Of a DNA stretch of 64,000 bases, positions 26,933 to 40,014 are shown piece by piece. A model generated the notes under the pieces. The model did no database searches. It saw only the letters and a program-made list of their open reading frames with translations, and was not told the origin of the DNA. Source of the stretch: Pseudomonas fluorescens (lineage in GTDB: Bacteria > Pseudomonadota > Gammaproteobacteria > Pseudomonadales > Pseudomonadaceae); contig NZ_MRST01000023.1 of the NCBI RefSeq assembly GCF_001902145.1, positions 372,001 to 436,000 on the forward strand, read 5' to 3'. Position 1 is the stretch's first letter. Every line of letters starts with the position of its first letter. The translations under genes were made by a program, and so were the position numbers.

Positions 26933-27328
26933 AGGCTTCTCGGCTGGTTGAAGGGGAGCGGTTGGCCTCCCCGAAAAGTCGCCCAGTGTACCGCACCCAT
27001 TGGTCAAGACGTGCCCCGAACGGCATTTTGCACGCCCTCCGACTGGCCATATGCCTTTTTTTCACGGTTTAGAGCGATAAAGCTGACCAAATGGGTATGT
27101 TGAGGCGGATATTTCCCCGTCTCTGTGCTAGTTTTGCCCCGTCTTACGCCAAGTCTCGGCGTTAAGCGTGCATTCAGCATTTGTCAGGTCGAACCAATCC
27201 CCGTTTCAAGCATCTATAACCCCGATCTCCGTGGTTATGGCCGGGGATGCCAGGCCATGATGGTCGGGCTCGACGGCTGACACTGCACTCTGCAATCCAT
27301 ATGAATTTGATAGGGAAGGAACACCACA
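26933..27328. other. 396-bp divergent region between ndpA and the HU gene
   Basis: No gene is supported. The part next to the HU gene looks like a long leader: a near-perfect hairpin CTTACGCC / GGCGTTAAG (27143-27166), an ATAACC / GGTTAT stem around 27217-27239 and a GGGAAGGA ribosome site just before the HU ATG. Several AT-rich stretches (27050-27120) probably hold promoters of both genes. A small RNA cannot be excluded. Confidence 0.4.
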
Positions 27329-27610
27329 ATGGCTATTACTAAAGACCAACTGATCGCTGACCTGGCTGAAGCAGTAGACGCACCGAAAACTACCGTGCGT
27401 GCTCTGCTGGACCAACTGAGCCAAGTTGTTGCTGATCAGCTGGAAAATGGCGGCGAAATCACTCTGCCAGGCGTTGGCAAACTGAAAGTGACCGAGCGTC
27501 CTGCCCGTACTGGCCGTAACCCTTCGACTGGCGCTGCCATCGAAATCGCTGCCAAGAAAGTTATCAAGCTGGTTGTGGCTAAAGGCCTGACCGACGCTGT
27601 TAACAAGTAA
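27329..27610 (+). CDS. HU-family DNA-binding protein
   Basis: A 93-residue nucleoid protein. The beta-arm signature GVGKLKVTERPARTGRNPSTGAAIEI and the helical start KDQLIADLAEAVDAPKTTVRALLDQL identify it. It is a paralogue of the lon-linked hupB, since no clpX-lon genes are beside it. It has a strong ribosome site, a codon use that suggests high expression, and its own terminator. Confidence 0.94.
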   Translation: MAITKDQLIADLAEAVDAPKTTVRALLDQLSQVVADQLENGGEITLPGVGKLKVTERPARTGRNPSTGAAIEIAAKKVIKLVVAKGLTDAVNK

Positions 27611-27620
27611 GACGCAGCAA

Positions 27621-27659
27621 AAAAAACCGTGCTTCGGAGTGATCCGGGCACGGTTTTTT
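27621..27659 (+). terminator. intrinsic terminator of the HU gene
   Basis: An AAAAAACCGTGC / GCACGGTTTTTT stem with an inner CGGA / TCCG step, followed by T6, 11 bp after the stop. Confidence 0.93.
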
Positions 27660-27683
27660 ATTGCCTGCGATTTTGTTTCTAGC

Positions 27684-27783
27684 TGTAGGAGCGAGCTTGC
27701 TCGCGAAAGACGTTAACGATAACGCGCCCGTCCTGGTTGAACGCGGCGCCCTGGCGTTTTTCGCGAGCAAGCTCGCTCCTACA
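27684..27783. repeat. REP doublet, GTAGGAGCGAG family, forward core
   Basis: Inverted arms with AACGATAACGCG near the left arm, between the HU terminator and the 3' end of the convergent rlmF. Confidence 0.9.
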
Positions 27784-27791
27784 GGTTGGCG

Positions 27792-28808
27792 TCAGCGGAC
27801 CCAGCGCTCGCGCCAGATCTGCTGCTCGTTCTTGGTCTGGAACGTCCAGGCCACAAAGCGGCTCTGCTTCTGCCCCTGGGACATCTCCACCACCTGGCTT
27901 TCCAGCACGCCGGCTTTTTTCAGTGCGGTTTCGATCGCCGGCAAGTTGGAGGCTTTTGACACCAGGGTGCTGAACCACAGCACTTTGTGGGCAAAATGCG
28001 CGCTCTCGGCGATCAATTGCGTTACAAACCGCGCTTCGCCGCCTTCACACCACAATTCGGCCGATTGGCCACCGAAGTTGAGCACTGGCAACTTGCGTTT
28101 CGGGTCGGCCTTGCCCAAGGCGCGCCATTTGCGCTCGCTGCCTTTGGTGGCTTCGTCCATGGACGCATGGAAGGGCGGGTTGCACATCGTCAGGTCAAAG
28201 CGCTCACCCGGCTCCAGCAGGCCCAACAGAATCTGCTTGGGGTTGGGTTGCAGGCGCAGCTGGATGACCTTGCTCAGGTCGTTGGACTGCACGATGGCCT
28301 TGGCGGCGGACACGGCGATCGGGTCGACCTCTGAGCCCAGGAAGTTCCAGCGGTACTCCATATAGCCAATCAGCGGGTAGACGCAGTTGGCGCCCATGCC
28401 GATATCCAGCACCTTGACGATCGAGCCACGCGGGATCTTGCCGTCGTTGACGCTAGCGAGCAGGTCGGCAAGGAAATGCACATAGTCGGCGCGCCCCGGC
28501 ACCGGCGGGCACAGGTAATCGGCCGGGATGTCCCAATGCTGGATGCCATAGAACGCCTTGAGCAACGCCCGGTTGAACACCCGCACCGCGTCCGGGCTGG
28601 CGAAGTCGATGCTCTCTTTGCCATAGGGGTTGATGATCACGAACTTGGCCAGTTCAGGCGTGGTCTTGATCAGCGCCGGGAAGTCGTAACGGCCCGTGTG
28701 ACGGTTGCGTGGGTGCAGGGTGGCCTCTTTGCGCGGCGCGACGGGTTTGGCCGTGGCGGCGGTTTTAGGCTTCTTGCGCGAAGGTTTGGGCGTAGTGGGG
28801 GCGGTCAT
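27792..28808 (-). CDS. rlmF: 23S rRNA (adenine-1618-N6)-methyltransferase
   Basis: A 338-residue SAM-dependent enzyme that methylates A1618 of 23S rRNA. After a basic, low-complexity N-terminus (about 1-30) come [23 protein letters not shown], the SAM motif [16 protein letters not shown] and the N6-adenine motif [12 protein letters not shown]. The 338 residues compare well with the family (about 300) plus the extended tail. Single gene; convergent with HU. Confidence 0.95.
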   Translation of the reverse strand: MTAPTTPKPSRKKPKTAATAKPVAPRKEATLHPRNRHTGRYDFPALIKTTPELAKFVIINPYGKESIDFASPDAVRVFNRALLKAFYGIQHWDIPADYLCPPVPGRADYVHFLADLLASVNDGKIPRGSIVKVLDIGMGANCVYPLIGYMEYRWNFLGSEVDPIAVSAAKAIVQSNDLSKVIQLRLQPNPKQILLGLLEPGERFDLTMCNPPFHASMDEATKGSERKWRALGKADPKRKLPVLNFGGQSAELWCEGGEARFVTQLIAESAHFAHKVLWFSTLVSKASNLPAIETALKKAGVLESQVVEMSQGQKQSRFVAWTFQTKNEQQIWRERWVR

Positions 28809-28874
28809 GATGATTCTGGTGTTGGCTCAATGTGGTGGGCATTGTCACACATTCCTGAACACAACTCGGTCAAA

Positions 28875-28961
28875 TGTGGGAGCTGGTTTGCCTGCGATAG
28901 CATCACCTCGGTCTGCCTGACACACCGAGTCGTCAGTATCGCAGGCAAGCCAGCTCCCACA
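28875..28961. repeat. REP doublet, GTGGGAGCTGG...GCGATAG family
   Basis: A third REP family: TGTGGGAGCTGGTTTGCCTG-type arm and its inverted partner ending CCAGCTCCCACA. It lies between rlmF and the valS terminator. The left arm has a T instead of C (GGTTTGCC). Confidence 0.88.
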
Positions 28962-28967
28962 GAGGGC

Positions 28968-28997
28968 AAAAAAAAGAGACCCGAAGGTCTCTTTTTT
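28968..28997. terminator. terminator downstream of valS, bidirectional form
   Basis: AAAAAAGAGACC and GGTCTCTTTTTT form a stem with a CGAA tetraloop; T or A runs on both sides let it work on either strand. It lies 15 bp after the valS stop. Confidence 0.9.
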
Positions 28998-29011
28998 ACA
29001 CGGCGCAAGCC

Positions 29012-31858
29012 TTACAGGCTGGAAATCCGCGCATGTTGCTCCGCCAGCTTGCCCAAGGCCTGTTCAGCCTCGGCCAACTTGGCGCGTTCTTTCTCGATCA
29101 CCTCAGCCGGCGCCTTGTCGACGAACGCCGCGTTGGACAGCTTGCCGCCCACTCGCTGCACTTCACCTTGCAGGCGTGCGATTTCCTTGTCGAGACGGGC
29201 AAGTTCCGCGCCCTTGTCGATCAGCCCGGCCATCGGCACCAGCACTTCCATGTCGCCCACCAGCGCAGTGGCGGACAACGGCGCTTCGGCACCGGCAGCC
29301 AATACAGTGATCGACTCCAGCTTGGCCAGTTTCTTGAGCAGCGCATCGTTCTCGCTGAGGCGACGCTGGTCTTCGGTACTGGCGTTCTTGACGAACACGG
29401 CCAGCGGCTTGCCCGGCCCGATGTTCATCTCGGCGCGGATGTTGCGCGTGCCGAGCATCAGGGTCTTGAGCCATTCGATATCGCTTTCGGCGGCCGCATC
29501 GATGCGTGCTTCATTGGCCACCGGCCAAGGTTGCAGCATGATGGTCTTGCCTTCGATACCGGCCAGAGGCGCCAGGCGCTGCCAGATTTCTTCGGTGATG
29601 AACGGCATGAACGGATGCGCCAGGCGCAATGCCACTTCCAGCACGCGCACCAGGGTGCGACGGGTGCCACGCTGGCGTTCGACCGGAGCGTTTTCGTCCC
29701 ACAGCACCGGCTTGGACAGTTCCAGGTACCAGTCGCAATACTGGTTCCAGATGAACTCGTACAGGGCCTGTGCGGCCAGGTCGAAACGGAACTGGTCGAG
29801 CTGGCGGGTCACTTCGGCTTCGGTGCGCTGCAACTGCGAGATGATCCAGCGATCCGCCAGGCTCAGTTCAACGGCTTCGCCGTTCTGGCCGCAGTCTTCG
29901 CCTTTGTCCAGCACGTAGCGCGCGGCGTTCCAGATCTTGTTGCAGAAGTTGCGATAGCCTTCGACGCGGCCCATGTCGAACTTGATGTCGCGACCGGTAG
30001 AGGCCAGCGAGCAGAAGGTGAAGCGCAGGGCGTCGGTGCCGTAGCTGGCGATGCCGCCTTCGAATTCGTCGCGGGTCTGCTTCTCGATCTTCTTCGCCAG
30101 CTTCGGCTGCATCAGGCCAGAGGTGCGTTTCTGCACCAGGGTTTCCAGGTCGATACCGTCGATGATGTCCAGCGGGTCCAGGACGTTGCCCTTGGACTTG
30201 GACATCTTCTGGCCCTGGCCGTCGCGTACCAGGCCGTGTACGTACACGGTCTTGAACGGTACCTGCGGGGTGCCGTCTTCGTTCTTCACCAAGTGCATGG
30301 TGAGCATGATCATCCGGGCAACCCAGAAGAAAATGATGTCGAAGCCGGTGACCAGCACGTCGGTGGAGTGGAATTTCTTCAGGAACTCGGTCTGCTGCGG
30401 CCAGCCCAGGGTAGAGAAGGTCCACAGGCCCGAACTGAACCAGGTGTCCAGTACGTCGTTGTCCTGTTGCAGCGCGATGTCGGCGCCGAGGTTGTGCTTG
30501 GCACGTACTTCAGCTTCGTCGCGGCCCACATAGACCTTGCCCGACTCGTCGTACCAGGCCGGAATACGGTGGCCCCACCACAGCTGACGGCTGATGCACC
30601 AGTCCTGGATGTCGCGCATCCACGAGAAGTACATGTTTTCGTACTGTTTAGGCACGAACTGGATGCGGCCATCTTCCACGGCGGCAATCGCAGGCTCGGC
30701 CAGCGGCTTGGTGGACACGTACCACTGGTCGGTCAGCCACGGCTCGATCACGGTGCCGGAGCGGTCGCCCTTCGGCACTTTCAGGCCGTGGTCATCGACG
30801 CTGACCAGCAAGCCGGCAGCGTCGAAGGCGGCAACGATCTGCTTGCGCGCTTCAAAACGGTCCAGGCCTGCATATTCAGCCGGGATCTTGCCGTCGATGC
30901 TGTCGTTGAGCGTGCCGTCCAGGTTGAACACCTGGCAGGCCGGCAATACGGCGGCATTCTTGTCGAAGATGTTCAGCAACGGCAGGTTGTGGCGCTTACC
31001 GACTTCGTAGTCATTGAAATCGTGGGCCGGGGTGATTTTCACGCAGCCGGTGCCGAATTCAGGGTCGCAATAGTCGTCCGCGATGATCGGAATGCGGCGG
31101 CCAACCAGCGGCAGTTCGACGAACTTGCCGATCAGCGCCTGGTAGCGTTCATCGTTCGGGTTAACGGCCACGGCCGCGTCACCGAGCATGGTTTCCGGGC
31201 GGGTGGTGGCGACGATCAGGTAATCGTTGCCTTCGGCGGTCTTGGCGCCGTCGGCCAGCGGGTACTTGAGGTTCCACAGGAAGCCTTTCTCGTCGTGGTT
31301 TTCCACTTCGAGGTCGGAAATCGCCGTGTGCAACTTGGTGTCCCAGTTGACCAGGCGCTTGCCGCGGTAGATCAGGCCGTCTTCATGCAGGCGCACAAAG
31401 GCTTCCTTTACGGCTTCGGACAGGCCGTCGTCCATGGTGAAGCGCTCGCGGCTCCAGTCTACGGACGAACCCAGGCGACGGATCTGACGGCTGATATTGC
31501 CGCCGGACTGGTCTTTCCATTCCCAGACTTTCTCCAGGAATTTCTCGCGACCCAGGTCGTGACGGTTCTGGCCGGTGGCTTCCAGTTGGCGTTCCACCAG
31601 CATCTGGGTGGCGATACCGGCGTGGTCGGTGCCCGGTTGCCACAGGGTGTCGCGACCCTGCATGCGGCGGAAGCGGATCAACGCATCCATGATCGCATTG
31701 TTGAAGCCATGGCCCATGTGCAGGCTGCCAGTGACGTTCGGTGGCGGAATCATGATGGTGTACGAGTCGCCCGCACCTTGTGGGGCGAAATAGTTCTCGG
31801 ACTCCCAGGTGTTGTACCAGGAAGTTTCGATAGCGTGGGGCTGGTAGGTCTTATCCAT
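29012..31858 (-). CDS. valS: valyl-tRNA synthetase
   Basis: A 948-residue class I synthetase. [17 protein letters not shown] carries the HIGH-type motif (HMGH) and [12 protein letters not shown] the KMSKS loop; the C-terminal coiled-coil ([40 protein letters not shown]) is the ValRS tRNA-binding arm. The ATG at 31858 ([11 protein letters not shown]) is chosen over an upstream in-frame start that adds eight residues. Gene order holC-small gene-valS is typical for Pseudomonas, but a REP doublet separates valS from the other two. Confidence 0.98.
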   Translation of the reverse strand: MDKTYQPHAIETSWYNTWESENYFAPQGAGDSYTIMIPPPNVTGSLHMGHGFNNAIMDALIRFRRMQGRDTLWQPGTDHAGIATQMLVERQLEATGQNRHDLGREKFLEKVWEWKDQSGGNISRQIRRLGSSVDWSRERFTMDDGLSEAVKEAFVRLHEDGLIYRGKRLVNWDTKLHTAISDLEVENHDEKGFLWNLKYPLADGAKTAEGNDYLIVATTRPETMLGDAAVAVNPNDERYQALIGKFVELPLVGRRIPIIADDYCDPEFGTGCVKITPAHDFNDYEVGKRHNLPLLNIFDKNAAVLPACQVFNLDGTLNDSIDGKIPAEYAGLDRFEARKQIVAAFDAAGLLVSVDDHGLKVPKGDRSGTVIEPWLTDQWYVSTKPLAEPAIAAVEDGRIQFVPKQYENMYFSWMRDIQDWCISRQLWWGHRIPAWYDESGKVYVGRDEAEVRAKHNLGADIALQQDNDVLDTWFSSGLWTFSTLGWPQQTEFLKKFHSTDVLVTGFDIIFFWVARMIMLTMHLVKNEDGTPQVPFKTVYVHGLVRDGQGQKMSKSKGNVLDPLDIIDGIDLETLVQKRTSGLMQPKLAKKIEKQTRDEFEGGIASYGTDALRFTFCSLASTGRDIKFDMGRVEGYRNFCNKIWNAARYVLDKGEDCGQNGEAVELSLADRWIISQLQRTEAEVTRQLDQFRFDLAAQALYEFIWNQYCDWYLELSKPVLWDENAPVERQRGTRRTLVRVLEVALRLAHPFMPFITEEIWQRLAPLAGIEGKTIMLQPWPVANEARIDAAAESDIEWLKTLMLGTRNIRAEMNIGPGKPLAVFVKNASTEDQRRLSENDALLKKLAKLESITVLAAGAEAPLSATALVGDMEVLVPMAGLIDKGAELARLDKEIARLQGEVQRVGGKLSNAAFVDKAPAEVIEKERAKLAEAEQALGKLAEQHARISSL

Positions 31859-31927
31859 GCGCGGCGGGACCCTAGTTGGCATTTATTCAGGAAAGCCGGC
31901 AAGTATAACGGGGGATAGGGGCGAGGG

Positions 31928-32026
31928 GTAGGAGCGAGCTTGCTCGCGAAGAACGAGAGGGCGCTGCGTTTACTCAGGCTACCCGCGTTATCGTTGAGGA
32001 TTTTCGCGAGCAAGCTCGCTCCTACA
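31928..32026. repeat. REP doublet, GTAGGAGCGAG family, reverse core
   Basis: Inverted arms with CGTTATCGTT near the right arm, in the gap between the small acidic gene and valS (all on the minus strand). The left arm has lost the first TG of TGTAGG. Confidence 0.88.
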
Positions 32027-32032
32027 GAAAGG

Positions 32033-32407
32033 CTAATTCTGGTATTGGCTGAGCAACCGCTCCATCCTGGCATCCATCCGACGCTTGATCTCAGCCTCGA
32101 TATGCGGCGCAAAGTCATCGATCACATCCTGCATGATCAATTGCGCAGCGGCGCGCAGTTCGTTGTCCAGGTGCAGCAACAGGGCGTCGGGGGCTTTTTC
32201 GGCGGCTGGAGCGGGTTCTGCAACCACAGGCGCCGGCGCGGCAGGCTTGCCGCCGACCATGTCGAACAACAGCGGGATCTGTACCTCGCCCTCGACCGTT
32301 TCGGTCAGCAGCGGCGGTTGCAGGTTGTCATCACCCAGCAATTGACGGATCGACTCCAGGTCATCCAGCAGGTGGTCGTCTTTTTTCAGCGGGTTGGGAG
32401 TGTCCAT
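32033..32407 (-). CDS. small conserved protein between holC and valS
   Basis: A 124-residue acidic protein beginning MDTPNPLKKDDHLLDDLESIRQLLGDD, with a Pro/Ala-rich linker (about 62-85) and a C-terminal helix pair (ELRAAAQLIMQDVIDDFAPHIEAEIKRRMDARMERL). Related genes sit between holC and valS in Pseudomonas; no function is known to me. The ATG at 32407 is preferred; an earlier in-frame codon would run 140 bp into holC. It starts 7 bp downstream of the holC stop. Confidence 0.78.
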   Translation of the reverse strand: MDTPNPLKKDDHLLDDLESIRQLLGDDNLQPPLLTETVEGEVQIPLLFDMVGGKPAAPAPVVAEPAPAAEKAPDALLLHLDNELRAAAQLIMQDVIDDFAPHIEAEIKRRMDARMERLLSQYQN

Positions 32408-32414
32408 CGTGTGC

Positions 32415-32843
32415 TCAAAGTCGTTGTAGCCGGTGATCTTGCAGAGAATAGCCCTGTTCGCGATAGAAACGGAAACTCTCCCGCGCGGCCTGACGAATAG
32501 CCGGGTCTTCCACCACCACTTCCGCCACGCGGGCAAAAACCTTGGCAAAGGCCGGTACTTTCAGGTCGAGGTTGACCAGTAGGTCCTGATGATTGCCGCA
32601 ACTGTCGCCCAAACCCAGGACGACCAGGCTTTCGGGTTCGGATTCGGCGGGGCCGTGGGGCACGAAGCTTTCGCCCTTGAAGCGCCACAGGCGCGCATCC
32701 AGCTCCTCACGCTGGGCGGCATCGCTGCAATGCAGATAGATGCGGTGGCCCATGCGCCAGGCTTTTTCAGTGAGTTTGCAGGCAAAGTCCAGGCGCGCGA
32801 GGGGATTGGCGCTGGGCAATATATAGAAGTCGACTTGGGTCAT
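32415..32843 (-). CDS. holC: DNA polymerase III chi subunit
   Basis: A 142-residue protein starting MTQVDFYILPSANPLARLDFACKLTEKAWRMGHRIYL, with WRFKGESFVPHG matching the chi signature. Chi links the clamp loader to SSB. Standard neighbour of pepA and valS; separated from pepA by a REP doublet. Confidence 0.96.
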   Translation of the reverse strand: MTQVDFYILPSANPLARLDFACKLTEKAWRMGHRIYLHCSDAAQREELDARLWRFKGESFVPHGPAESEPESLVVLGLGDSCGNHQDLLVNLDLKVPAFAKVFARVAEVVVEDPAIRQAARESFRFYREQGYSLQDHRLQRL

Positions 32844-32872
32844 TGCAGTTCCTGGTACTGGCCCGCCAGTCC

Positions 32873-32972
32873 TGTAGGAGCGAGCTTGCTCGCGAAAAAC
32901 CAGAGGACACCGCGTTCATCCAGGATGGGCGCGTTATCGTTGGCGATCTTCGCGAGCAAGCTCGCTCCTACA
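32873..32972. repeat. REP doublet, GTAGGAGCGAG family, reverse core
   Basis: Inverted arms with CGTTATCGTTGG near the right end, in the gap between pepA and holC, two genes read in the same direction. Confidence 0.9.
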
Positions 32973-32988
32973 GAAGGGCCGGGGGCGC

Positions 32989-35874
<2,886 letters not shown>

Positions 35875-35882
<8 letters not shown>

Positions 35883-36954
35883 GCTTGATCGCTACATCGG
35901 CATTAGTGTACTGATCGCCATCCTGGCGGTACTGGGCATCATCCTTGGCCTGGCCTTGTTGTTCGCCTTCATTGATGAAGTGGGCAACGTTACTGACACT
36001 TACACCGTCACGGACGTGCTGAGCTACGTGGTACTGACCGCGCCGCGTCGTCTTTACGACATGATGCCGATGGCCGCGCTGATTGGCTGTCTGATCGGCC
36101 TGGGTACCCTGGCCAGCAACAGCGAGCTGACCATCATGCGCGCCGCCGGGGTTTCCATCGGCCGTATCGTCTGGGCGGTCATGAAACCGATGCTGCTGCT
36201 GATGGCCTGCAGCGTGCTGATCGGTGAATACGTCGCACCACCGGCCGAAGCCACCGCCCAGGCCAATCGTGCCCTGGCCCAGGGTTCGGGCGATGCGCAA
36301 AGCGCCAAGCACGGCCTGTGGCACCGCCAGGGTGACGAGTTCATCCACATCAACGCCGTGCAACCGGGTGGCCTGTTGATCGGGGTGACCCGCTACACCT
36401 TCGACAAAGAGCGGCACATGTTGTCGTCCAGCTTCGCCAAGCGCGCGCAGTACAGTGGCGAGCAATGGCAACTGAGCGACGTCACCACCACGCACTTCCG
36501 TAACGTGGGCCAGGGCACCCAGTCCAGCACCGAAGTGGTCAATGTACCGACCGAGCAGTGGGATATCGCCCTCAAGCCGGAGTTGCTCAACACCGTGGTG
36601 ATGGTGCCGGAAGCCCTGCCGATCTCTGGTTTGTGGAGCTATATCCACTACCTCAAGGAGCAGGGCCTGAACAATGGCCGCTACTGGCTGGCGTTCTGGG
36701 TGAAAGTCTTGCAGCCGGTGGTTACCGCCGCCTTGGTGTTGATGGCGATTTCCTTCATTTTCGGGCCATTGCGTTCCGTGACCCTGGGCCAACGGGTATT
36801 TACCGGTGTGCTGGTGGGCTTTACCTTCCGCATCGCCCAGGATCTGCTCGGCCCATCAAGCCTGGTATTCGGTTTCTCGCCGCTGTTTGCGGTGCTGGTA
36901 CCAACAGCTATTTGTGCCGTGGCCGGGTTCTGGCTGCTGCGTCGGGCCGGTTGA
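35875..36954 (+). CDS. lptG: LPS export ABC transporter permease LptG
   Basis: A 359-residue partner of LptF with the same six-helix and jellyroll layout (LDRYIGISVLIAILAVLGIILG start, PLRSVTLGQRVFTGVLVGF near the coupling helix). GTG start at 35875 has AGGAG at spacing 7 inside the lptF end. REP and terminator follow. Confidence 0.95.
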
Positions 36955-36979
36955 CGCCGCGCTCGCGAATGTCACTCAC

Positions 36980-37079
36980 TGTAGGAGCGAGCTTGCTCGC
37001 GAAAGTCTTCGAAACGCCGCGTTCATCCAGGATGAGCGCGTTATCGGTGGCGATCTTCGCGAGCAAGCTCGCTCCTGCA
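36980..37079. repeat. REP doublet, GTAGGAGCGAG family, reverse core
   Basis: Inverted arms with CGTTATCGGTGG near the right end; the last bases read GCTCCTGCAG instead of GCTCCTACAG. It sits at the lptG/lepA junction and the bases just before it (GCTCGCGAATG, 36961) look like a broken arm of the GTGGGAGCGGG family. Confidence 0.88.
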
Positions 37080-37081
37080 GT

Positions 37082-37110
37082 AAAAAGCCCCGTGGACACG
37101 GGGCTTTTTT
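37082..37110 (+). terminator. intrinsic terminator after lptG
   Basis: AAAAAGCCCCGTG / CACGGGGCTTTTTT, 13-bp stem with a 2-nt loop followed by T run. It isolates the lptFG unit from lepA. Confidence 0.92.
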
Positions 37111-37127
37111 GTATTGGTCAGCAAAGA

Positions 37128-37156
37128 TGACGTCTGGCCTGAGCATCAGGTACAAT
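37128..37156 (+). promoter_or_regulatory. candidate promoter of lepA
   Basis: TACAAT at 37151-37156 as -10 element, with TGACGT at 37128-37133 about 17 bp upstream as a weak -35 element. It is the only clear sigma-70-like pair between the terminator and the lepA start at 37211. Confidence 0.4.
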
Positions 37157-37210
37157 TCCCGGCTATTTTTCAGCGGGCAATCTGCCTGCAGCCTTTTTGA
37201 GTGTTGATCC

Positions 37211-39010
37211 GTGAGTGATTTGAGTCATATCCGCAATTTCTCCATCATCGCCCACATTGACCATGGCAAGTCGACGCTGGCCGATCGATTCATCCAGATG
37301 TGCGGCGGCCTTGCCGAGCGTGAAATGGAAGCCCAGGTCCTGGACTCCATGGACCTTGAACGCGAGCGCGGGATCACCATCAAGGCCCACAGCGTGACCC
37401 TGTACTACACCGCCAAAGACGGTATCAAGTACCAGCTGAATTTCATTGACACCCCAGGCCACGTCGACTTCACCTATGAAGTCAGCCGCTCCCTGGCAGC
37501 CTGCGAAGGCGCATTGCTGGTGGTTGACGCGGGGCAGGGCGTTGAAGCCCAGTCCGTGGCCAACTGCTACACCGCTATCGAGCAGGGCCTGGAGGTCATG
37601 CCGGTACTGAACAAGATCGACCTGCCTCAGGCCGATCCTGATCGCGTCAAGGAAGAAATCGAGAAAATCATCGGCATTGACGCCACCGACGCCGTCGAGT
37701 GCAGCGCCAAGACCGGCCTGGGCGTCGACGAAGTGCTCGAGCGCCTGGTCAAAACCATTCCCGCGCCAACCGGCAACTACGAAGATCCGCTGCAAGCGTT
37801 GATCATCGACTCATGGTTCGACAACTACCTGGGGGTTGTTTCCCTGGTACGTGTGCGCCATGGCCGTGTGAAGAAGGGCGACAAGATCCTGGTCAAGTCC
37901 ACCGGCAAGATCCACCTGGTGGACAGCGTCGGTGTATTCAACCCCAAGCACACCGCCACCACGGACCTGAAGGCCGGCGAAGTAGGTTTCATCATCGCCG
38001 GTATCAAGGACATCCACGGTGCCCCGGTCGGTGACACGCTGACCCTCAGCTCCACCCCGGACGTCGACGTGCTGCCGGGCTTCAAGCGCATCCAGCCGCA
38101 GGTCTACGCCGGCCTGTTCCCGGTCAGCTCGGATGACTTCGAAGACTTCCGCGAAGCCTTGCAAAAGCTGACCCTCAACGATTCGTCGTTGCAGTACACC
38201 CCGGAAAGCTCCGACGCCCTGGGCTTCGGCTTCCGCTGCGGCTTCCTCGGCATGCTGCACATGGAAATCATCCAGGAGCGCCTCGAGCGCGAATACGACC
38301 TGGACCTGATCACCACGGCACCGACCGTTATTTTTGAGCTGGCGCTGAAAACCGGTGAAACGATTTACGTCGATAACCCGTCCAAGCTCCCAGACCTGTC
38401 TTCCATCGAAGACATGCGCGAACCGATCGTGCGCGCCAATATCCTTGTGCCACAGGAACACCTGGGTAACGTGATTACCTTGTGTATCGAAAAGCGTGGC
38501 GTACAGCACGACATGCTGTTCCTCGGTACCCAGGTGCAAGTGACCTACGACTTGCCGATGAACGAAGTGGTCCTGGACTTCTTCGACCGTCTCAAATCCA
38601 CCAGTCGCGGCTATGCTTCGCTGGATTACCATTTCGACCGTTACCAATCGGCTAATCTGGTGAAACTGGATGTGTTGATCAACGGCGACAAGGTCGATGC
38701 CCTGGCACTGATCGTGCACAAGGACAACGCGCACTACAAAGGTCGCCAATTGACCGAGAAGATGAAAGAACTGATTCCGCGCCAGATGTTCGACGTCGCG
38801 ATCCAGGCCGCCATTGGCGGGCAGATCATTGCGCGGACCTCCGTCAAGGCACTCAGAAAGAACGTACTGGCCAAATGCTATGGCGGCGACGTCAGCCGTA
38901 AGCGCAAGCTGCTTGAGAAGCAAAAGGCCGGTAAAAAACGCATGAAGCAAGTGGGCAATGTGGAAATTCCACAAGAAGCCTTCCTTGCGGTGCTCAGGTT
39001 GGATAGTTAG
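37211..39010 (+). CDS. lepA: translation elongation factor 4 (LepA)
   Basis: A 599-residue translational GTPase that acts on stalled or mis-set ribosomes. HIDHGKSTL (G1), [14 protein letters not shown] (G3), NKIDLP (G4) and the LepA-specific C-terminal domain ([23 protein letters not shown]) are complete. GTG start. Followed by lepB after 5 bp, the usual lepA-lepB pair. Confidence 0.98.
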
Positions 39011-39015
39011 GTCCT

Positions 39016-39870
39016 ATGTCGCTAAATTTCCCGCTGTTGCTGGTCATCGCCGTTGCCGTCTGCGGTCTCCTGGCGTTGCTCGATTTGGTGTTCTTCGCCC
39101 CGCGCCGTCGGGCGGCCATCGCTTCCTATCAGGGCAGCGTCAGCCAGCCCGATGCGGTGGTGGTCGAGAAGCTGAACAAAGAGCCTTTGCTGGTTGAGTA
39201 CGGCAAGTCGTTCTTCCCGGTGTTGTTCATCGTGCTGGTGCTGCGCTCGTTTTTGGTCGAACCGTTCCAGATCCCTTCGGGGTCGATGAAGCCGACCCTG
39301 GACGTGGGCGACTTCATCCTGGTGAACAAGTTTTCCTACGGCATTCGCCTGCCGGTGATCGACAAGAAAGTCATCCCGGTGGGTGACCCGCAGCGCGGCG
39401 ATGTGATGGTGTTCCGCTACCCAAGCGACCCGAACGTCAACTACATCAAGCGTGTGGTCGGCTTGCCGGGCGACGTGGTGCGCTACACCAGCGACAAGCG
39501 TCTGTTGATCAACGGTGAGTCGGTGGCCGAGAAGCTGCTGGGTGCCGAACCGAACACGTTGGGCAGTGCCGAGCTGTATCAGGAAAAACTCGGTGCGGTG
39601 GAGCATGAAATCCGCAAGGAGATGAGCCGCTACCGCGCGATGCCTGATGGCCAGTGGAAAGTGCCTGCCGGGCACTACTTCATGATGGGCGATAACCGCG
39701 ACAACTCCAACGACAGCCGCTACTGGGATGACCCCAACATTCCCAAGGACCTGCTGGGCATGGTGCCCGACGAGAACATTGTCGGCAAAGCCTTCGCGGT
39801 CTGGATGAGTTGGCCGGAACCCAAGCTCAGCCACCTGCCGAACTTCTCGCGGGTCGGGCTGATCAAGTAA
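39016..39870 (+). CDS. lepB: signal peptidase I
   Basis: A 284-residue inner membrane peptidase with two N-terminal helices (about 5-27 and 66-80). Catalytic dyad: Ser90 in IPSGSMKPTL and Lys145 in YIKRVVGLPGD; GDNRDNSNDSR is the S26 box E. It cleaves Sec and Tat signal peptides on the periplasmic face. Distal gene of lepAB. Confidence 0.97.
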   Translation: MSLNFPLLLVIAVAVCGLLALLDLVFFAPRRRAAIASYQGSVSQPDAVVVEKLNKEPLLVEYGKSFFPVLFIVLVLRSFLVEPFQIPSGSMKPTLDVGDFILVNKFSYGIRLPVIDKKVIPVGDPQRGDVMVFRYPSDPNVNYIKRVVGLPGDVVRYTSDKRLLINGESVAEKLLGAEPNTLGSAELYQEKLGAVEHEIRKEMSRYRAMPDGQWKVPAGHYFMMGDNRDNSNDSRYWDDPNIPKDLLGMVPDENIVGKAFAVWMSWPEPKLSHLPNFSRVGLIK

Positions 39871-39876
39871 TACAAG

Positions 39877-39908
39877 CGGCGCTGTGAACACAGCGCCGAA
39901 TGCTTTTC
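39877..39908 (+). terminator. hairpin after lepB, weak terminator
   Basis: CGGCGCTGTG / CACAGCGCCG, a perfect 10-bp stem with a 2-nt loop, followed by a short T-rich stretch (TGCTTTTC). It could attenuate read-through into rnc. The remaining 39909-40014 shows no gene and contains nothing recognisable of the DUF4845 gene found here in P. aeruginosa. Confidence 0.55.
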
Positions 39909-40014
39909 TGGGGCTTGGACATTTTCCGATGCCCGGTACCCATCAGGATTTGAATTTGAACACTGCGTCAATCGTCGATGGCCGCCGGTGCCATCAACTA
40001 GATATGGATAAACC

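Noticed and set aside
29033..31918. A 961-codon open frame antisense to valS, and similar ones antisense to lon (48508-50961), the TonB receptor (23202-25454) and the hydrolase/MFS genes (53697-56129)
   Set aside because: Each mirrors a well identified gene and shows no domain of its own; such frames are common in GC-rich genomes.
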